DNA from: Rhodobacter sp.
GTDB lineage: Bacteria; Pseudomonadota; Alphaproteobacteria; Rhodobacterales; Rhodobacteraceae
Assembly: GCA_013821825.1 (NCBI GenBank)
Contig: PNJK01000035.1
Location: 1 to 36,102, forward strand
Reading direction: 5' to 3'
Length of the DNA stretch: 36,102 bases
Shown here: positions 1 through 11,373 of the stretch, piece by piece
Numbering within the stretch: the stretch's first letter is position 1
Layout: each line of letters opens with the position of its first letter
Position numbers and translations under genes: made by a program
The notes under the pieces: model-generated
Told to the model about the DNA's origin: nothing
The model's input: the letters and a program-made list of their open reading frames with translations, nothing else
The model's database searches: none

Positions 1-1506
1 GCCAAGTGCGGTGATCGTCTCGATCCCCAGATAGCGCCCCACGCCGTGTTCGACATGCACCACCAGGTCGCCTGGGCTGAGCGTATCAACCTCGCGCAGG
101 AAGTTGTCGGCCTTGCGCTTGCGCCGGGGTTTGGCAACCAGCCGGTCGCCAAGCACATCCTGTTCCGAGATCACGGTCAGCCCCGGTGCCGTGAACCCGG
201 CTTCCAGCGGCCAGACCACAAGGAAAAGACCACCCTTGGCTTCGGGGATGTCGCGGAAGTCAGCGACCGCCCGAACCCCGGTGACGCCATTGTCAGCAAG
301 AAGCCCACGCAGGCGGTCGCGCGCTCCATCGGACCAGCTGGCGATCACCACCTGACTGGTCTTGGACAGAGCTTTGACATGATCTGCCAAGGCACCGAAA
401 AGGTTCACCTTTTCCTGTTGCCGCTCTATCGCGAAACTGCGCCCGGCCCGCGCACCCGCGTCCAGAACGCCCGGCCCCGGACTTTGCGGCAAGGGTGAAA
501 GCTGGATGACCCGATGCCCGGCCACTGCGGCTTCCCAGGCGGCATCGTCCAGATAAAGCTCATCGGGCGGTACGGGCTTGTAGACCGTGTCGATGCGCCC
601 CTTGGCCCCCATCGCCTCGGCCCGCGAGTCATAGCTGTCGTCGATCCCTTCCCACCGCGCCAACCGGGCGGGGGTGACCTGATCGTCCAGCATCACGCTG
701 GCATCGGGCAGGTAATCGAACAGCGTTTCAAGCCCGGCGTGGAAGAAGGGCAGCCAATGCTCCATCCCCTGATGCTTGCGGCCCGCGCTGACGGCTTCAT
801 AAAGCGGATCATCCGTCCCGGCCGCGCCGAAACTGATGCGGTAGTTCTGCCGGAACCGCGCAATCGCCGCCTCGTCGAGGATCACCTCGGACACCGCCGA
901 AAACTCCACCCGCTTCAGCTTTTCGATGGTCCGCTGGGTATCGGGGTCAAAACGCCGCGCGCCGTCCAGCACATCCCCGAAGAAATCCAGCCGGATCGGT
1001 CCGCCGGGTCCGGGCGGAAAGATATCCACGATGCCGCCGCGCAGCGCGTAGTCGCCGGGTTCCGCCACGGTCGAGACCGGCGAGAAGCCCATCCGCGCGA
1101 GAAAGCCTTTCAGGCGCGCCTCATCCACACGCTCGCCGACCTCGGCCCGGAACGAGGCATTGCGGACCACCTCGCGCGCAGGGATCCGCTGGGTTGCGGC
1201 GTTCAGCGTGGTCAACAGGACAAAGGGCTTCGCCAGCCCGTCGACAAGGATGGCCAGCGTTGCCATCCGGCGGGCGGAGATTTCCGGGTTGGGACTGACG
1301 CGGTCGTAGGGCAGGCAATCCCAGGCCGGAAAGTCCAGCACCGCTACCTCGGGCGCCAAGACCGCCAAGGCCGCCCGCATCGCCTCGGCCCGCTTGTCGT
1401 CGCGTGCGACATGGATGACCTGCCGCCCGCGCGCCAGTTCGCGGGACAGAAGCAGGGCGTCAAACCCTTCGGGCGCGCCGCCCAGTGTGATGCGCTCGGC
1501 CGTCAT
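1..1506 (-). CDS. mfd: Transcription-repair coupling factor Mfd, N-terminal part (cut by window edge)
   Basis: Mfd is a cytoplasmic ATP-dependent translocase that removes RNA polymerase stalled at DNA lesions and recruits UvrA for nucleotide excision repair. The minus-strand frame is open from an ATG at 1506 to the window edge (502 codons) and starts MTAERITLGGAPEGFDALLL. What is present is the N-terminal UvrB-like, UvrA-binding module, seen in stretches such as DFPAWDCLPYDRVSPN and GGIVDIFPPG, followed by the start of the RNA-polymerase-interacting domain (LSPGDLVVHVEHGVGRYLG near residues 480-500). The helicase motor lies outside the window. The gene starts 14 bp after the stop of the upstream membrane-protein gene, so the two are probably co-transcribed. 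The upstream AAGG is a weak ribosome binding site. The identification rests on residue patterns I recognise. Confidence 0.95.
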   Translation of the reverse strand, partial: MTAERITLGGAPEGFDALLLSRELARGRQVIHVARDDKRAEAMRAALAVLAPEVAVLDFPAWDCLPYDRVSPNPEISARRMATLAILVDGLAKPFVLLTTLNAATQRIPAREVVRNASFRAEVGERVDEARLKGFLARMGFSPVSTVAEPGDYALRGGIVDIFPPGPGGPIRLDFFGDVLDGARRFDPDTQRTIEKLKRVEFSAVSEVILDEAAIARFRQNYRISFGAAGTDDPLYEAVSAGRKHQGMEHWLPFFHAGLETLFDYLPDASVMLDDQVTPARLARWEGIDDSYDSRAEAMGAKGRIDTVYKPVPPDELYLDDAAWEAAVAGHRVIQLSPLPQSPGPGVLDAGARAGRSFAIERQQEKVNLFGALADHVKALSKTSQVVIASWSDGARDRLRGLLADNGVTGVRAVADFRDIPEAKGGLFLVVWPLEAGFTAPGLTVISEQDVLGDRLVAKPRRKRKADNFLREVDTLSPGDLVVHVEHGVGRYLGIETITALG

Positions 1507-1520
1507 TCGATCTGCCTTGG

Positions 1521-2045
1521 TCAGTGCAGGATGGACACGCTGACATTCTGCCAGGTGCCATACAGGGCCGTGACCAAGATCGCCAGCATGCCAATGGTCT
1601 GCGTCAGCCGCCGGTGGACGGTCAACCGGCGATGAAGTTCCTCGCCCTTGGCCTGCTCGGCCGAGATCTTGCGGCAGGTCAGGATGCTGAGCCAGACGAC
1701 AAGTGTCATCGGTGCCAACAGCAGAAACACCGCCTGCGCAAATTCGACGTCATAGTAGAAGGCCAGTACCCCCAGCACGGTAAACCAGAAACATGCAAAG
1801 GCGACAATGATCAGGGCACCCGTGTCGACCATGTTCAGAAGCCGGCCCGAATTTATCCGCACCAGGTCTTCGACATCGGCCTGTGCCTGCCCGCCTTCGC
1901 GGCGGCCACGCTGGATCATGTCATGGGGAACGCCCAGCACCCAGTGACTTGTCGAAGACCACAGCACGGCCAGCGCAATCCAGTACCAGAGATTGGAGAA
2001 GGATCGCATGTCGATCACTTCGAAAACCGTGTCGAACAACTCCAC
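1521..2045 (-). CDS. Conserved small integral membrane protein (Rhodobacteraceae family often labelled 'component of SufBCD complex')
   Basis: A protein of about 174 aa with at least three hydrophobic segments: near residues 15-35 (WYWIALAVLWSS), 70-95 and 95-120, plus one close to the C-terminus. The stretch FEVIDMRSFSNLWYWIALAV is characteristic of a family conserved in Rhodobacteraceae. Annotation pipelines often call it 'component of SufBCD complex', but nothing in this sequence shows a link to Fe-S assembly, and its role should be treated as unknown. I chose a GTG start at 2045, giving VELFDTVFEV, because homologues begin at about this point and a GAGGA motif lies about 11 nt upstream. 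The longer ATG version from 2159 adds a non-conserved arginine/lysine-rich stretch and approaches the divergent hemB ribosome binding site. It is followed after 14 bp by mfd. Confidence 0.75.
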   Translation of the reverse strand: MELFDTVFEVIDMRSFSNLWYWIALAVLWSSTSHWVLGVPHDMIQRGRREGGQAQADVEDLVRINSGRLLNMVDTGALIIVAFACFWFTVLGVLAFYYDVEFAQAVFLLLAPMTLVVWLSILTCRKISAEQAKGEELHRRLTVHRRLTQTIGMLAILVTALYGTWQNVSVSILH

Positions 2046-2174
2046 CTGGCGGGTCTTCCTCTTCTGTGCTTTGGCCCGAAGGCTTACAGGTATCTTGAGG
2101 CGCGTCTCTTTCCATGGCAGGCAGGAAGATAAGTCGCAAGCCCCTGCTTGCACTGCCAATCAAGGAGTGCGCGC

Positions 2175-3176
2175 ATGCAACCCGTCTTTGCCCCTTTCCC
2201 CAGCGGGCGCTTTCGCCGCAGCCGCCGGAGCGAGGCCCTGCGCGCCCTGACCCAGGAGGTCAGCCTTTCGGCAAGCGATCTGATCTGGCCGGTTTTCGTG
2301 CGGGACGGCAGGAATGTCCGCGAGCCGGTTGCTTCCATGCCGGGGGTGGAACGCCTGTCCGTCGAACTGGTGGTCGAGGCGGCGGCGACGGCCCATGGCC
2401 TTGGCATTCCAGCAATCTGCCTCTTTCCCTACACCGATCCCGCGCTCAAGACCGCCGACTGTCGCGAGGCCTGGAACCCCGAAAATCTCGCCAACCGGGC
2501 AATCCGTGCGATCAAGGCCCAGGTTCCCGGGATAGCGGTGATGACGGATGTGGCGCTGGACCCCTATAACGCACTTGGCCATGACGGGCTGGTGCGCGAC
2601 GGGGTGATCCTGAACGATGAAACCATCGAGGCGCTGGTGAAGATGACCCTGGCCCAGGCCGATGCGGGTGCTGACATCTTGGGACCTTCAGACATGATGG
2701 ATGGCCGGATCGGCGCGATGCGGTCGGCGCTGGAGACAGCCGGTCACAAGGACGTGGCAATCCTCAGCTATGCCGCGAAGTACGCCAGCGCCTTTTACGG
2801 CCCGTTCCGGGATGCGGTTGGGGCTTCGGGTGCGCTGAAGGGCGACAAGAAGACCTATCAGATGAACCCGGGGAACAGCGACGAGGCGTTGCGGCTGGTG
2901 GCGCGCGACCTGTCGGAAGGTGCTGACATGGTGATGGTGAAACCCGGGATGCCCTATCTCGACATCTGCCGCCGGGTAAAGGACGCTTTCGGAGCCCCGA
3001 CCTTTGCCTACCAGGTGTCGGGCGAATACGCGATGATCCGGGGCGCGGCGCTGAACGGCTGGATCGACGGTGACAAGGCGATGATGGAAACCCTGCTGGG
3101 ATTCAAACGGGCGGGATGCGACGGCATCCTCACCTATTTCGCGCCCGAGGCCGCCCGCCTGCTCAGGGGTCAGTGA
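2175..3176 (+). CDS. hemB: Porphobilinogen synthase (delta-aminolevulinic acid dehydratase), Mg-type
   Basis: HemB condenses two 5-aminolevulinate molecules to porphobilinogen, the second committed step to heme, siroheme and bacteriochlorophyll, in the cytoplasm. The 333-aa length is typical. The two Schiff-base lysines are visible: K202 in YAAKYASAFYGP and K256 in MVKPGMPYLD. The metal-site segment reads DVALDPYNALGHDG (from D125), with Ala and Asp where zinc-dependent enzymes have cysteines, so this is the Mg/K-dependent class known from other alphaproteobacteria. ATG 2175 was chosen over an in-frame ATG at 2148 because AAGGAG lies 7 nt upstream of it and homologues start MQPV-like. The gene is divergent from the small membrane protein. 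Its stop codon overlaps the convergent cckA stop by 7 bp, leaving no room for an intergenic terminator. Confidence 0.97.
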   Translation: MQPVFAPFPSGRFRRSRRSEALRALTQEVSLSASDLIWPVFVRDGRNVREPVASMPGVERLSVELVVEAAATAHGLGIPAICLFPYTDPALKTADCREAWNPENLANRAIRAIKAQVPGIAVMTDVALDPYNALGHDGLVRDGVILNDETIEALVKMTLAQADAGADILGPSDMMDGRIGAMRSALETAGHKDVAILSYAAKYASAFYGPFRDAVGASGALKGDKKTYQMNPGNSDEALRLVARDLSEGADMVMVKPGMPYLDICRRVKDAFGAPTFAYQVSGEYAMIRGAALNGWIDGDKAMMETLLGFKRAGCDGILTYFAPEAARLLRGQ

Positions 3177-5260
3177 AACTGGCTCTGAACGGTCGTCGTC
3201 AGATCGTTCAGCGAAAACGGCTTCGGCAGGAAAACCGAATTGGGGATGCGCGACTGGTCCTCGGACAGGTAGTCTTCAGCGTAGCCCGAAACGAAGATGA
3301 CCCGGACGTTCGGACGGTCCTTCAGCGCCACGCGGACCCAGGACGGGCCGTCCATGCCCGGCATCACCACATCGGTAACGAAGACGTCGACCTCCAGCGT
3401 GCGGTCCTCCAGCGTCTTCAGGGCCTCTTCGGCGCTGGCGGCCTCCAGCACCGTGTAGCCGCGCAAGCGCAGCGCCCGGCTGGCAAAAGCGCGGACCGGG
3501 CCCTCGTCCTCGACCAGAAGCACAACACCTTCGCCACGCCGGACCGGCCCGCGCCGCATCTCGGGTTCCGCCGGTTTCAGGTCTTCGCCGTCGAAGGCCG
3601 GGAAATAGATCGAGAATGTCGTGCCCTGCGCCGAGGAATCCACGAAGATGAAGCCACCGGATTGCTTGACGATGCCGTAGGCCATGGACAAGCCAAGCCC
3701 GGTGCCCTCGCCCACACGTTTCGTCGTGAAGAACGGCTCGAAGATCTTTTGCAGGTTGTCGGCCGGGATGCCGATGCCGCGGTCGATCACCCGGATCACC
3801 GAATAGTCCCCGGCCGGAACCGAGGCGCGGTCGCGTTTAAGGTCGGCGACAAGGGTCACGGGTTCGGTTTCGATCACGATGCCGCCTCCATTCGGCATCG
3901 CATCGCGGGCGTTTACCACAAGGTTGATCAACACCTGTTCCAGTTGCCGCCGATCCGCCCGGATCGGCCGCAGCGGACGGCCCGCCTGCTGACCAAGGTG
4001 CGAAAGCCGAAGCCCGACCCGTTCCACCACCAGCCGGTTCAGAAGATGCGTCAGGTCGGAGAGCACCTCCTCCAGATCCAGACGCTCGGGCTTCAGGGTC
4101 TGTTTGCGCGAGAAAGCCAGAAGCTGCCCGACCAGCGACGCCGCGCGGTTCGCGTTCTGGCGGATCTGCTCCAGATCCGCAAAATCTGAGTCCTCGCGGT
4201 CGTGGCGAAGCAGCAGAAGGTCGCAGTGTCCCGAGATCGCCGTCAGCAGGTTGTTGAAATCATGCGAAATGCCACCGGCAAGTTGCCCGATGGCCTGCAT
4301 CTTCTGGCTTTGCACAAACTGGGCTTCCAGCGTTTTCAAGCGGGTGGCGTCGTTCAGGACGGCCAACGCGCTGATCCGCCCGGCGTCGTTGAACCGGTGC
4401 AGGGTGACTTGCAGGAAGGTTTCCTCCCCGGATTTCCGCGCCCGCAACACCTCGGTCCCGCCGGGCAATCGGCCCGACACGACATCGCCAAGCCAGTCCG
4501 ACACTGGGCGACCCAACCCCTCGAACAGGTCGTGGAACATCATCGACCGCAACTCGCCTTGCAGCATCAGATCGCGCGCCGCGCGGTTTGCGCTGCGCAA
4601 GACCCCGTCGCGTCCGAAGGTCATCAAGGCAACCGGAACATCCTCCAGATCGCCGCCTTCGCCGTTGCCCTCATCGCGAGGGCTGCGGGCAATGTCCGAA
4701 GCAGGGTCATCGGCAACTGCGAACTCATCGACCCGCCAGAAATAGCTTTCCCGCCCGGACCGGTGCACCGAAAGCCGCAGGACCCCTGACTTGGTCGGGA
4801 TGTCGTGCCGCGCTGCGCCGTCCACTTCGGCCTGCTTCTGCAATCTCAGAAGCAGGGCGCCCGGGGCAAGAACATTGCGGGACAAAGCTTCGATCATCGA
4901 CCGGCTGTCCGGTCCGAACCGCGTTTCGGCAGCAAGGTTGCGCAGGATCACGTAGCCGTCGGCGTCCGTGGAAAAGCACGCAGCGGCATCATCGGCAACC
5001 AGCCGGAACGTGCGGCGGCGTTCAAGCCGCGCAAGACCCGCCTGCACCGAGGACAGGGCCGCCAGCAATGCAGCCAGCAGGACCAGCGCCAGCCCGCTCA
5101 ACGCCATTGGGGGGCCAAGGTCAAACCAGCCGCTCCACCAGATGCCAAGCAGGATCGCGCCCATACCGGCCAAGACCACCGGCCCAAGGGCGGGCCATCG
5201 GCCGGAATGCCAAAGCGTTCTTGGTCCGATCCCCGCCAATACCCCACCCGAAGCTGCCAA
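3170..5260 (-). CDS. cckA: Hybrid sensor histidine kinase CckA
   Basis: CckA is the membrane hybrid kinase/phosphatase that feeds phosphate through ChpT to CtrA, controlling the cell cycle in Caulobacter and motility or gene-transfer-agent expression in Rhodobacterales. Order of parts: two membrane segments near residues 25-45 and 52-70; PAS-like sensory region(s) about 75-310; DHp helix with phospho-acceptor H333 in GGISHDFNNLL; HATPase domain with INLVVNARDAM, DRGIGIP, FEPFFTTK and GEGTGLGLSM; and a C-terminal receiver domain with phospho-acceptor D630 in VFVTDVVMPGMDG and LPKPF near the end. The 696-aa length fits the family. The start is uncertain: the longest frame begins with TTG at 5260 and has no ATG before the membrane region; another TTG lies at 5239. 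A CtrA-type site lies 30 bp upstream. The gene follows the RsmB-like gene on the same strand. Confidence 0.93.
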   Translation of the reverse strand: MAASGGVLAGIGPRTLWHSGRWPALGPVVLAGMGAILLGIWWSGWFDLGPPMALSGLALVLLAALLAALSSVQAGLARLERRRTFRLVADDAAACFSTDADGYVILRNLAAETRFGPDSRSMIEALSRNVLAPGALLLRLQKQAEVDGAARHDIPTKSGVLRLSVHRSGRESYFWRVDEFAVADDPASDIARSPRDEGNGEGGDLEDVPVALMTFGRDGVLRSANRAARDLMLQGELRSMMFHDLFEGLGRPVSDWLGDVVSGRLPGGTEVLRARKSGEETFLQVTLHRFNDAGRISALAVLNDATRLKTLEAQFVQSQKMQAIGQLAGGISHDFNNLLTAISGHCDLLLLRHDREDSDFADLEQIRQNANRAASLVGQLLAFSRKQTLKPERLDLEEVLSDLTHLLNRLVVERVGLRLSHLGQQAGRPLRPIRADRRQLEQVLINLVVNARDAMPNGGGIVIETEPVTLVADLKRDRASVPAGDYSVIRVIDRGIGIPADNLQKIFEPFFTTKRVGEGTGLGLSMAYGIVKQSGGFIFVDSSAQGTTFSIYFPAFDGEDLKPAEPEMRRGPVRRGEGVVLLVEDEGPVRAFASRALRLRGYTVLEAASAEEALKTLEDRTLEVDVFVTDVVMPGMDGPSWVRVALKDRPNVRVIFVSGYAEDYLSEDQSRIPNSVFLPKPFSLNDLTTTVQSQFH

Positions 5261-5290
5261 TTGCCTGCGAACACTCTCGCAGTCAAAGGG

Positions 5291-5306
5291 TTAAGCGATG
5301 CTTAAC
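5291..5306. promoter_or_regulatory. CtrA-type binding site upstream of cckA
   Basis: The sequence is TTAA, a 7-base spacer GCGATGC, then TTAAC, an exact match to the published CtrA full-site consensus TTAA-N7-TTAAC. It is also a perfect dyad: GGTTAAGC, three bases, GCTTAACC (5289-5307), so either strand reads TTAA-N7-TTAACC. It lies between the RsmB-like stop (5339) and the cckA start (5260). No U-tract follows on the minus strand, which argues against a simple terminator. That CtrA binds here is an inference. Confidence 0.6.
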
Positions 5307-5338
5307 CAAACCTGCAATTCACGCAAGAGTTGAATGGT

Positions 5339-6490
5339 TTAAGTGCCAGATCGCTGCATGAGGGCAATATAGAACCCGTCGCCGCCCAACAAAGGGGAGA
5401 AGTTGGTCTCGTCGATCAACCCCCATCCCGGCTTGGTGCCCATGAATCGGGTAATCTGTGACGCGTTCTCCTGGTGCAGCAGCGAACAGGTGGCATAGGC
5501 CAGCATTCCCCCGGGCGCGACCATTTCCGCAGTCCGGGTCAGGATCGCGGCCTGTGCACCCTCCAGATGCATTAGCGCTTCGGGAGTAAGGGCCCATTTT
5601 CCCTCGGGATCGCGGCGCCAGCTGCCCGACCCAGAACAAGGCGCGTCGACCAGAACCAGATCGTAGGGTGCCTGTGCCTCCGGGTCTGCGGTCAGTGTCA
5701 CGCGCGCACCGGCACGCTTGGCCCGCACCGGCAAGTCAGTCATCCGCTTCGGCGCAATGTCATGCGCATAAAGCCCCAGATCAGCCCGCGCCGCCATTGC
5801 CAGCGTCTTGCCGCCCCCACCGGCGCAATGGTCCAGCACCCGCATACCGTTCACCAGCGGCAACTTCTCCACCACGGCTTGCGAGGATGCATCCTGAAGC
5901 TCGACCAACCCGGATTGATAGGCCTGCGACGCCTGCACCTTTCGGGCGTTCTCCGTCACCTGCAGCGCGGTCGAGGCCAGCGGATGCGGCACCGCCACGA
6001 TCCCTTCCGCCGCAAGGGTCCGCGCCGCGCCTTCGCGATCAATTCTGGCCAGGTTCACCCGCAAGAAGACCGGCGCGCGCTGGCGCAGGGCCTCGGCCAC
6101 CGGTTCCAGCGCCGTGCCCAGGCTTGCGCGAAGGTCCGGCAACAGCCAGTCCAGCAGATCCATCGCCTCAGCCGGATCAGGTTCGTGCCCGAGGTCGGCT
6201 ACGGTCGGTGGCGCGGGTGCATGCCCCTCGCCCGAGAAAAGCTGCTCTTGCCCACGCTCGCGGCAAAGCCCCAGCACCAGACCGCGCCCGGTCATCGCGC
6301 CCCCACGCGCTGCGGCGGAACGTCGTCGGCGCAGCGCGTCAAAAACCAGATCGCGCACGGCGGCCCGATCGCCCGAGCCGGCAAAGCGGCTGGCCCGGCC
6401 CCAGTTGGTCAACGCAGGTTCTGCCGGAGCGCCGCCAAGAATGCGGTTCAGCACCTCGATTGCGGCGGCCAGTCTGGCGGAAGGCGTCAT
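5339..6490 (-). CDS. rsmB: RsmB/NOP-family rRNA cytosine-C5 methyltransferase
   Basis: A SAM-dependent RNA m5C methyltransferase, probably acting on 16S rRNA (RsmB methylates C967 in E. coli). The 383-aa protein has the family layout: an N-terminal NusB-like helical part (residues 1-130), then the Rossmann methyltransferase domain. SAM motif I is VLDHCAGGGGKTLAMAA. Motif IV, DAPCSGSGSWRRDPEGKW, carries C285, and motif VI, YATCSLLHQEN, carries C335. These are the two cysteines used for catalysis and product release. I chose ATG 6490 (MTPSARLAAAIEVLNRIL) because GGGGA lies about 6 nt upstream. The upstream in-frame ATG at 6586 adds a non-conserved stretch. Whether the target is C967 cannot be told from sequence alone. 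It precedes cckA by 78 bp on the same strand. Confidence 0.88.
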   Translation of the reverse strand: MTPSARLAAAIEVLNRILGGAPAEPALTNWGRASRFAGSGDRAAVRDLVFDALRRRRSAAARGGAMTGRGLVLGLCRERGQEQLFSGEGHAPAPPTVADLGHEPDPAEAMDLLDWLLPDLRASLGTALEPVAEALRQRAPVFLRVNLARIDREGAARTLAAEGIVAVPHPLASTALQVTENARKVQASQAYQSGLVELQDASSQAVVEKLPLVNGMRVLDHCAGGGGKTLAMAARADLGLYAHDIAPKRMTDLPVRAKRAGARVTLTADPEAQAPYDLVLVDAPCSGSGSWRRDPEGKWALTPEALMHLEGAQAAILTRTAEMVAPGGMLAYATCSLLHQENASQITRFMGTKPGWGLIDETNFSPLLGGDGFYIALMQRSGT

Positions 6491-6550
6491 GCTGTCCCCG
6501 ATGCAATGGCGCGGGCTGGCACTGAGGCCATACCCGTACCGAAACCCGAT

Positions 6551-6579
6551 ATCCGGCCTGTTGGCCGGTTTTGCCGGAT
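6551..6579. other. Nested GC-rich hairpins in the RsmB-like gene leader
   Basis: Two mutually exclusive pairings share bases. CCGGCC (6553-6558) pairs with GGCCGG (6563-6568) across a TGTT loop. ATCCGGC (6551-6557) pairs with GCCGGAT (6573-6579) across a longer loop. The element sits 60-90 bp upstream of the RsmB-like ATG on the minus strand. On the plus strand the first hairpin is followed by TTTT, so it could end transcription arriving from the right side of cckA or the rsmB antisense strand. No function is established. Confidence 0.35.
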
Positions 6580-6662
6580 GCAGCAAGCCGGAATCTTTTC
6601 TGCTCTCGGGAATTTGGGCCTCGCGGTGCCTGGCAAGGTCTGGTCCATCGAGTGAATCCGGC

Positions 6663-6691
6663 TTGACTTGGTTTTTTCCCGCTTCTACGCA
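6663..6691 (+). promoter_or_regulatory. Possible promoter of the 65-aa secreted peptide gene
   Basis: TTGACT at 6663-6668 is a good -35 match. A 17-bp T-rich spacer leads to TACGCA (6686-6691), a weak -10. The next gene starts at 6730, giving a short leader of about 30 nt with AAGGG at 6716-6720. This is a pattern match only. Confidence 0.35.
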
Positions 6692-6729
6692 TGGATTTTA
6701 ATGATTTAATCCAACAAGGGACCACATTG

Positions 6730-6927
6730 ATGAAATCGATCTTGACCGCCACGCTGATTGCCGCGCTCGCATCGCCTTCATTTGCGGGTGGCCTGGTGGT
6801 CGTCGCCGAAGAACAGGAGGTTGTGGCGGAAGCCCCGGCCTCTTCGGTCAACCAGGCCTTGATCCCCCTTCTGCTTCTGGCGGTGATCGTCGTTGTGGCG
6901 GCGTCTTCGGGGGATGACGAAACCTGA
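6730..6927 (+). CDS. Small secreted or membrane-anchored protein, unknown function
   Basis: A 65-aa protein. Residues 1-19 look like a signal peptide (MKSILTATLIAALASPSFA, cleavage before GG). A short acidic linker (EEQEVVAEAP) follows, then a hydrophobic segment, LIPLLLLAVIVVVAA, and an acidic tail, SSGDDET. Small proteins of this layout (signal peptide, Gly/Pro/acidic linker, one C-terminal membrane helix) recur in Rhodobacteraceae but have no assigned role that I know. ATG 6730 was chosen because AAGGG lies 9 nt upstream and the signal peptide begins exactly there. An earlier in-frame ATG at 6691 lacks a ribosome binding site. The gene is divergent from the RsmB-like gene and upstream of the Zeta-like kinase. 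Being exported, it is unlikely to be an antitoxin. Confidence 0.65.
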   Translation: MKSILTATLIAALASPSFAGGLVVVAEEQEVVAEAPASSVNQALIPLLLLAVIVVVAASSGDDET

Positions 6928-7057
6928 TCCGGCAGCATCTGCTGACCTTTTGGCCGAAGTGCGGCTGAAGTCCGATCGCCCCAGCACGGGTCGAGCACTT
7001 TGATTGCTGAGGCGATTGGCTTTTCAAATGCCTTGCCAGACTGGGACGCCATCTAAC

Positions 7058-10303
<3,246 letters not shown>

Positions 10304-10310
10304 GCCCGGT

Positions 10311-11306
10311 CTACGCCTCGGCTGCGTTGCTCACCTGGGCGAGACGCCCGCCCGGCCAGCGCTTGAGCACCCACCACGCGATCACCGGAATGGCGATGGC
10401 CGCCGCCAGCAGCAAGACCAGCCCCGGGATCCGCCAGCCCCCGCCTTGTGCAAGCATCGCCGTCGCCAGTGCTGCCAGCGGAAAGGTGAAGCTGCCCCAG
10501 AGCGGCGTCACCCCGGACACGATGATCCAGCGGCCAGCCAAGAGAAGGCTTGCCGCAAAGAGTGTGCCAAGCGCCAGAAAGCCCAAAGCCATGTCAGCCA
10601 GCCCCAGAAGGGCAGCGACATATGCCAACAGGCCTGCCGGCACCAGATGGATAGTCAGAAACGGCCGCAACGGCGCCGGGGGAACGCCTCTCAGGAACTG
10701 CAGCGCGCTGAGGATCCAGATCGCCACCGCGACCGGCATCGACAGCCAGAACAATCCCTCGGCCAGCCCCGACCAGCCCAGGGCCACAGCACTTGGTGCC
10801 GCTACAATGAAACCCACGAAGCTAAGATGCCAGGTCGGGTTCACCTCACGCCCTGGGGGCGGGAGGCTGACCAGAATCCGGATCAGGCAAAGGCCGATGA
10901 TGGCATGCACCGTCAATGCCAGCACCACCAAGGCAGCAGCCATCCGCGGCGCAAGCGGCGCGATCAGGGAAGCAGACGCCATGCCCCCCATCGCCATCGC
11001 CGCCAACCCGGCGCGCCCGGGCAGAACCCGCAGATCTTCCATGACGACACCAGGGCGGCGAACGACCTTCACCGCATAGGCCAGTACCGTAAAGGCCCAC
11101 AAAGGCACGACAATCCCCGCAAGGAATTGCCCTGGTGCCTCGGGCAGTTCAAGAGTGGAAAGCGCCACCTGGACGGCCAGCGCAAGCCCGACCAACCCCA
11201 GGATCGGCGAGAATATCGCAGGAGGAGTCCGTCCAAAAAGCGCTGGACGGCGCGGCGGGAACTCGTGCGGGGGATAGCGTTTCGGGCGGGTGTCAAGCGT
11301 TGGCAT
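10311..11306 (-). CDS. TehA/SLAC1-type (TDT family) membrane transporter
   Basis: A 331-aa polytopic membrane protein of the tellurite-resistance/dicarboxylate transporter (voltage-dependent anion channel) family. About ten hydrophobic segments can be traced from residue 32 to 320. Family-like features are the N-terminal region before the first helix (PPAIFSPILGLVGLALA) and the central NPTWHLSFVGFIVAAPSAVALG. Members carry small anions such as dicarboxylates, malate, sulfite or chloride. The substrate here cannot be predicted, and a tellurite phenotype should not be assumed. AAGGAGG about 5 nt upstream of ATG 11306 is the strongest ribosome binding site in this part of the window. Its neighbours show no functional link. 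Confidence 0.8.
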   Translation of the reverse strand: MPTLDTRPKRYPPHEFPPRRPALFGRTPPAIFSPILGLVGLALAVQVALSTLELPEAPGQFLAGIVVPLWAFTVLAYAVKVVRRPGVVMEDLRVLPGRAGLAAMAMGGMASASLIAPLAPRMAAALVVLALTVHAIIGLCLIRILVSLPPPGREVNPTWHLSFVGFIVAAPSAVALGWSGLAEGLFWLSMPVAVAIWILSALQFLRGVPPAPLRPFLTIHLVPAGLLAYVAALLGLADMALGFLALGTLFAASLLLAGRWIIVSGVTPLWGSFTFPLAALATAMLAQGGGWRIPGLVLLLAAAIAIPVIAWWVLKRWPGGRLAQVSNAAEA

Positions 11307-11373
11307 CTGGTCCTCCTTGCCCCCCTGTCATACCGAAGCCCCCGGCCAAGGCAATCCGGCACCGGCCCCCCCG

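Noticed and set aside
5289-5307. Reading the 8-bp inverted repeat as a terminator for the RsmB-like gene
   Set aside because: The stem is short, AT-containing, has a 3-nt loop and no U-tract; the exact TTAA-N7-TTAAC spacing explains it better.
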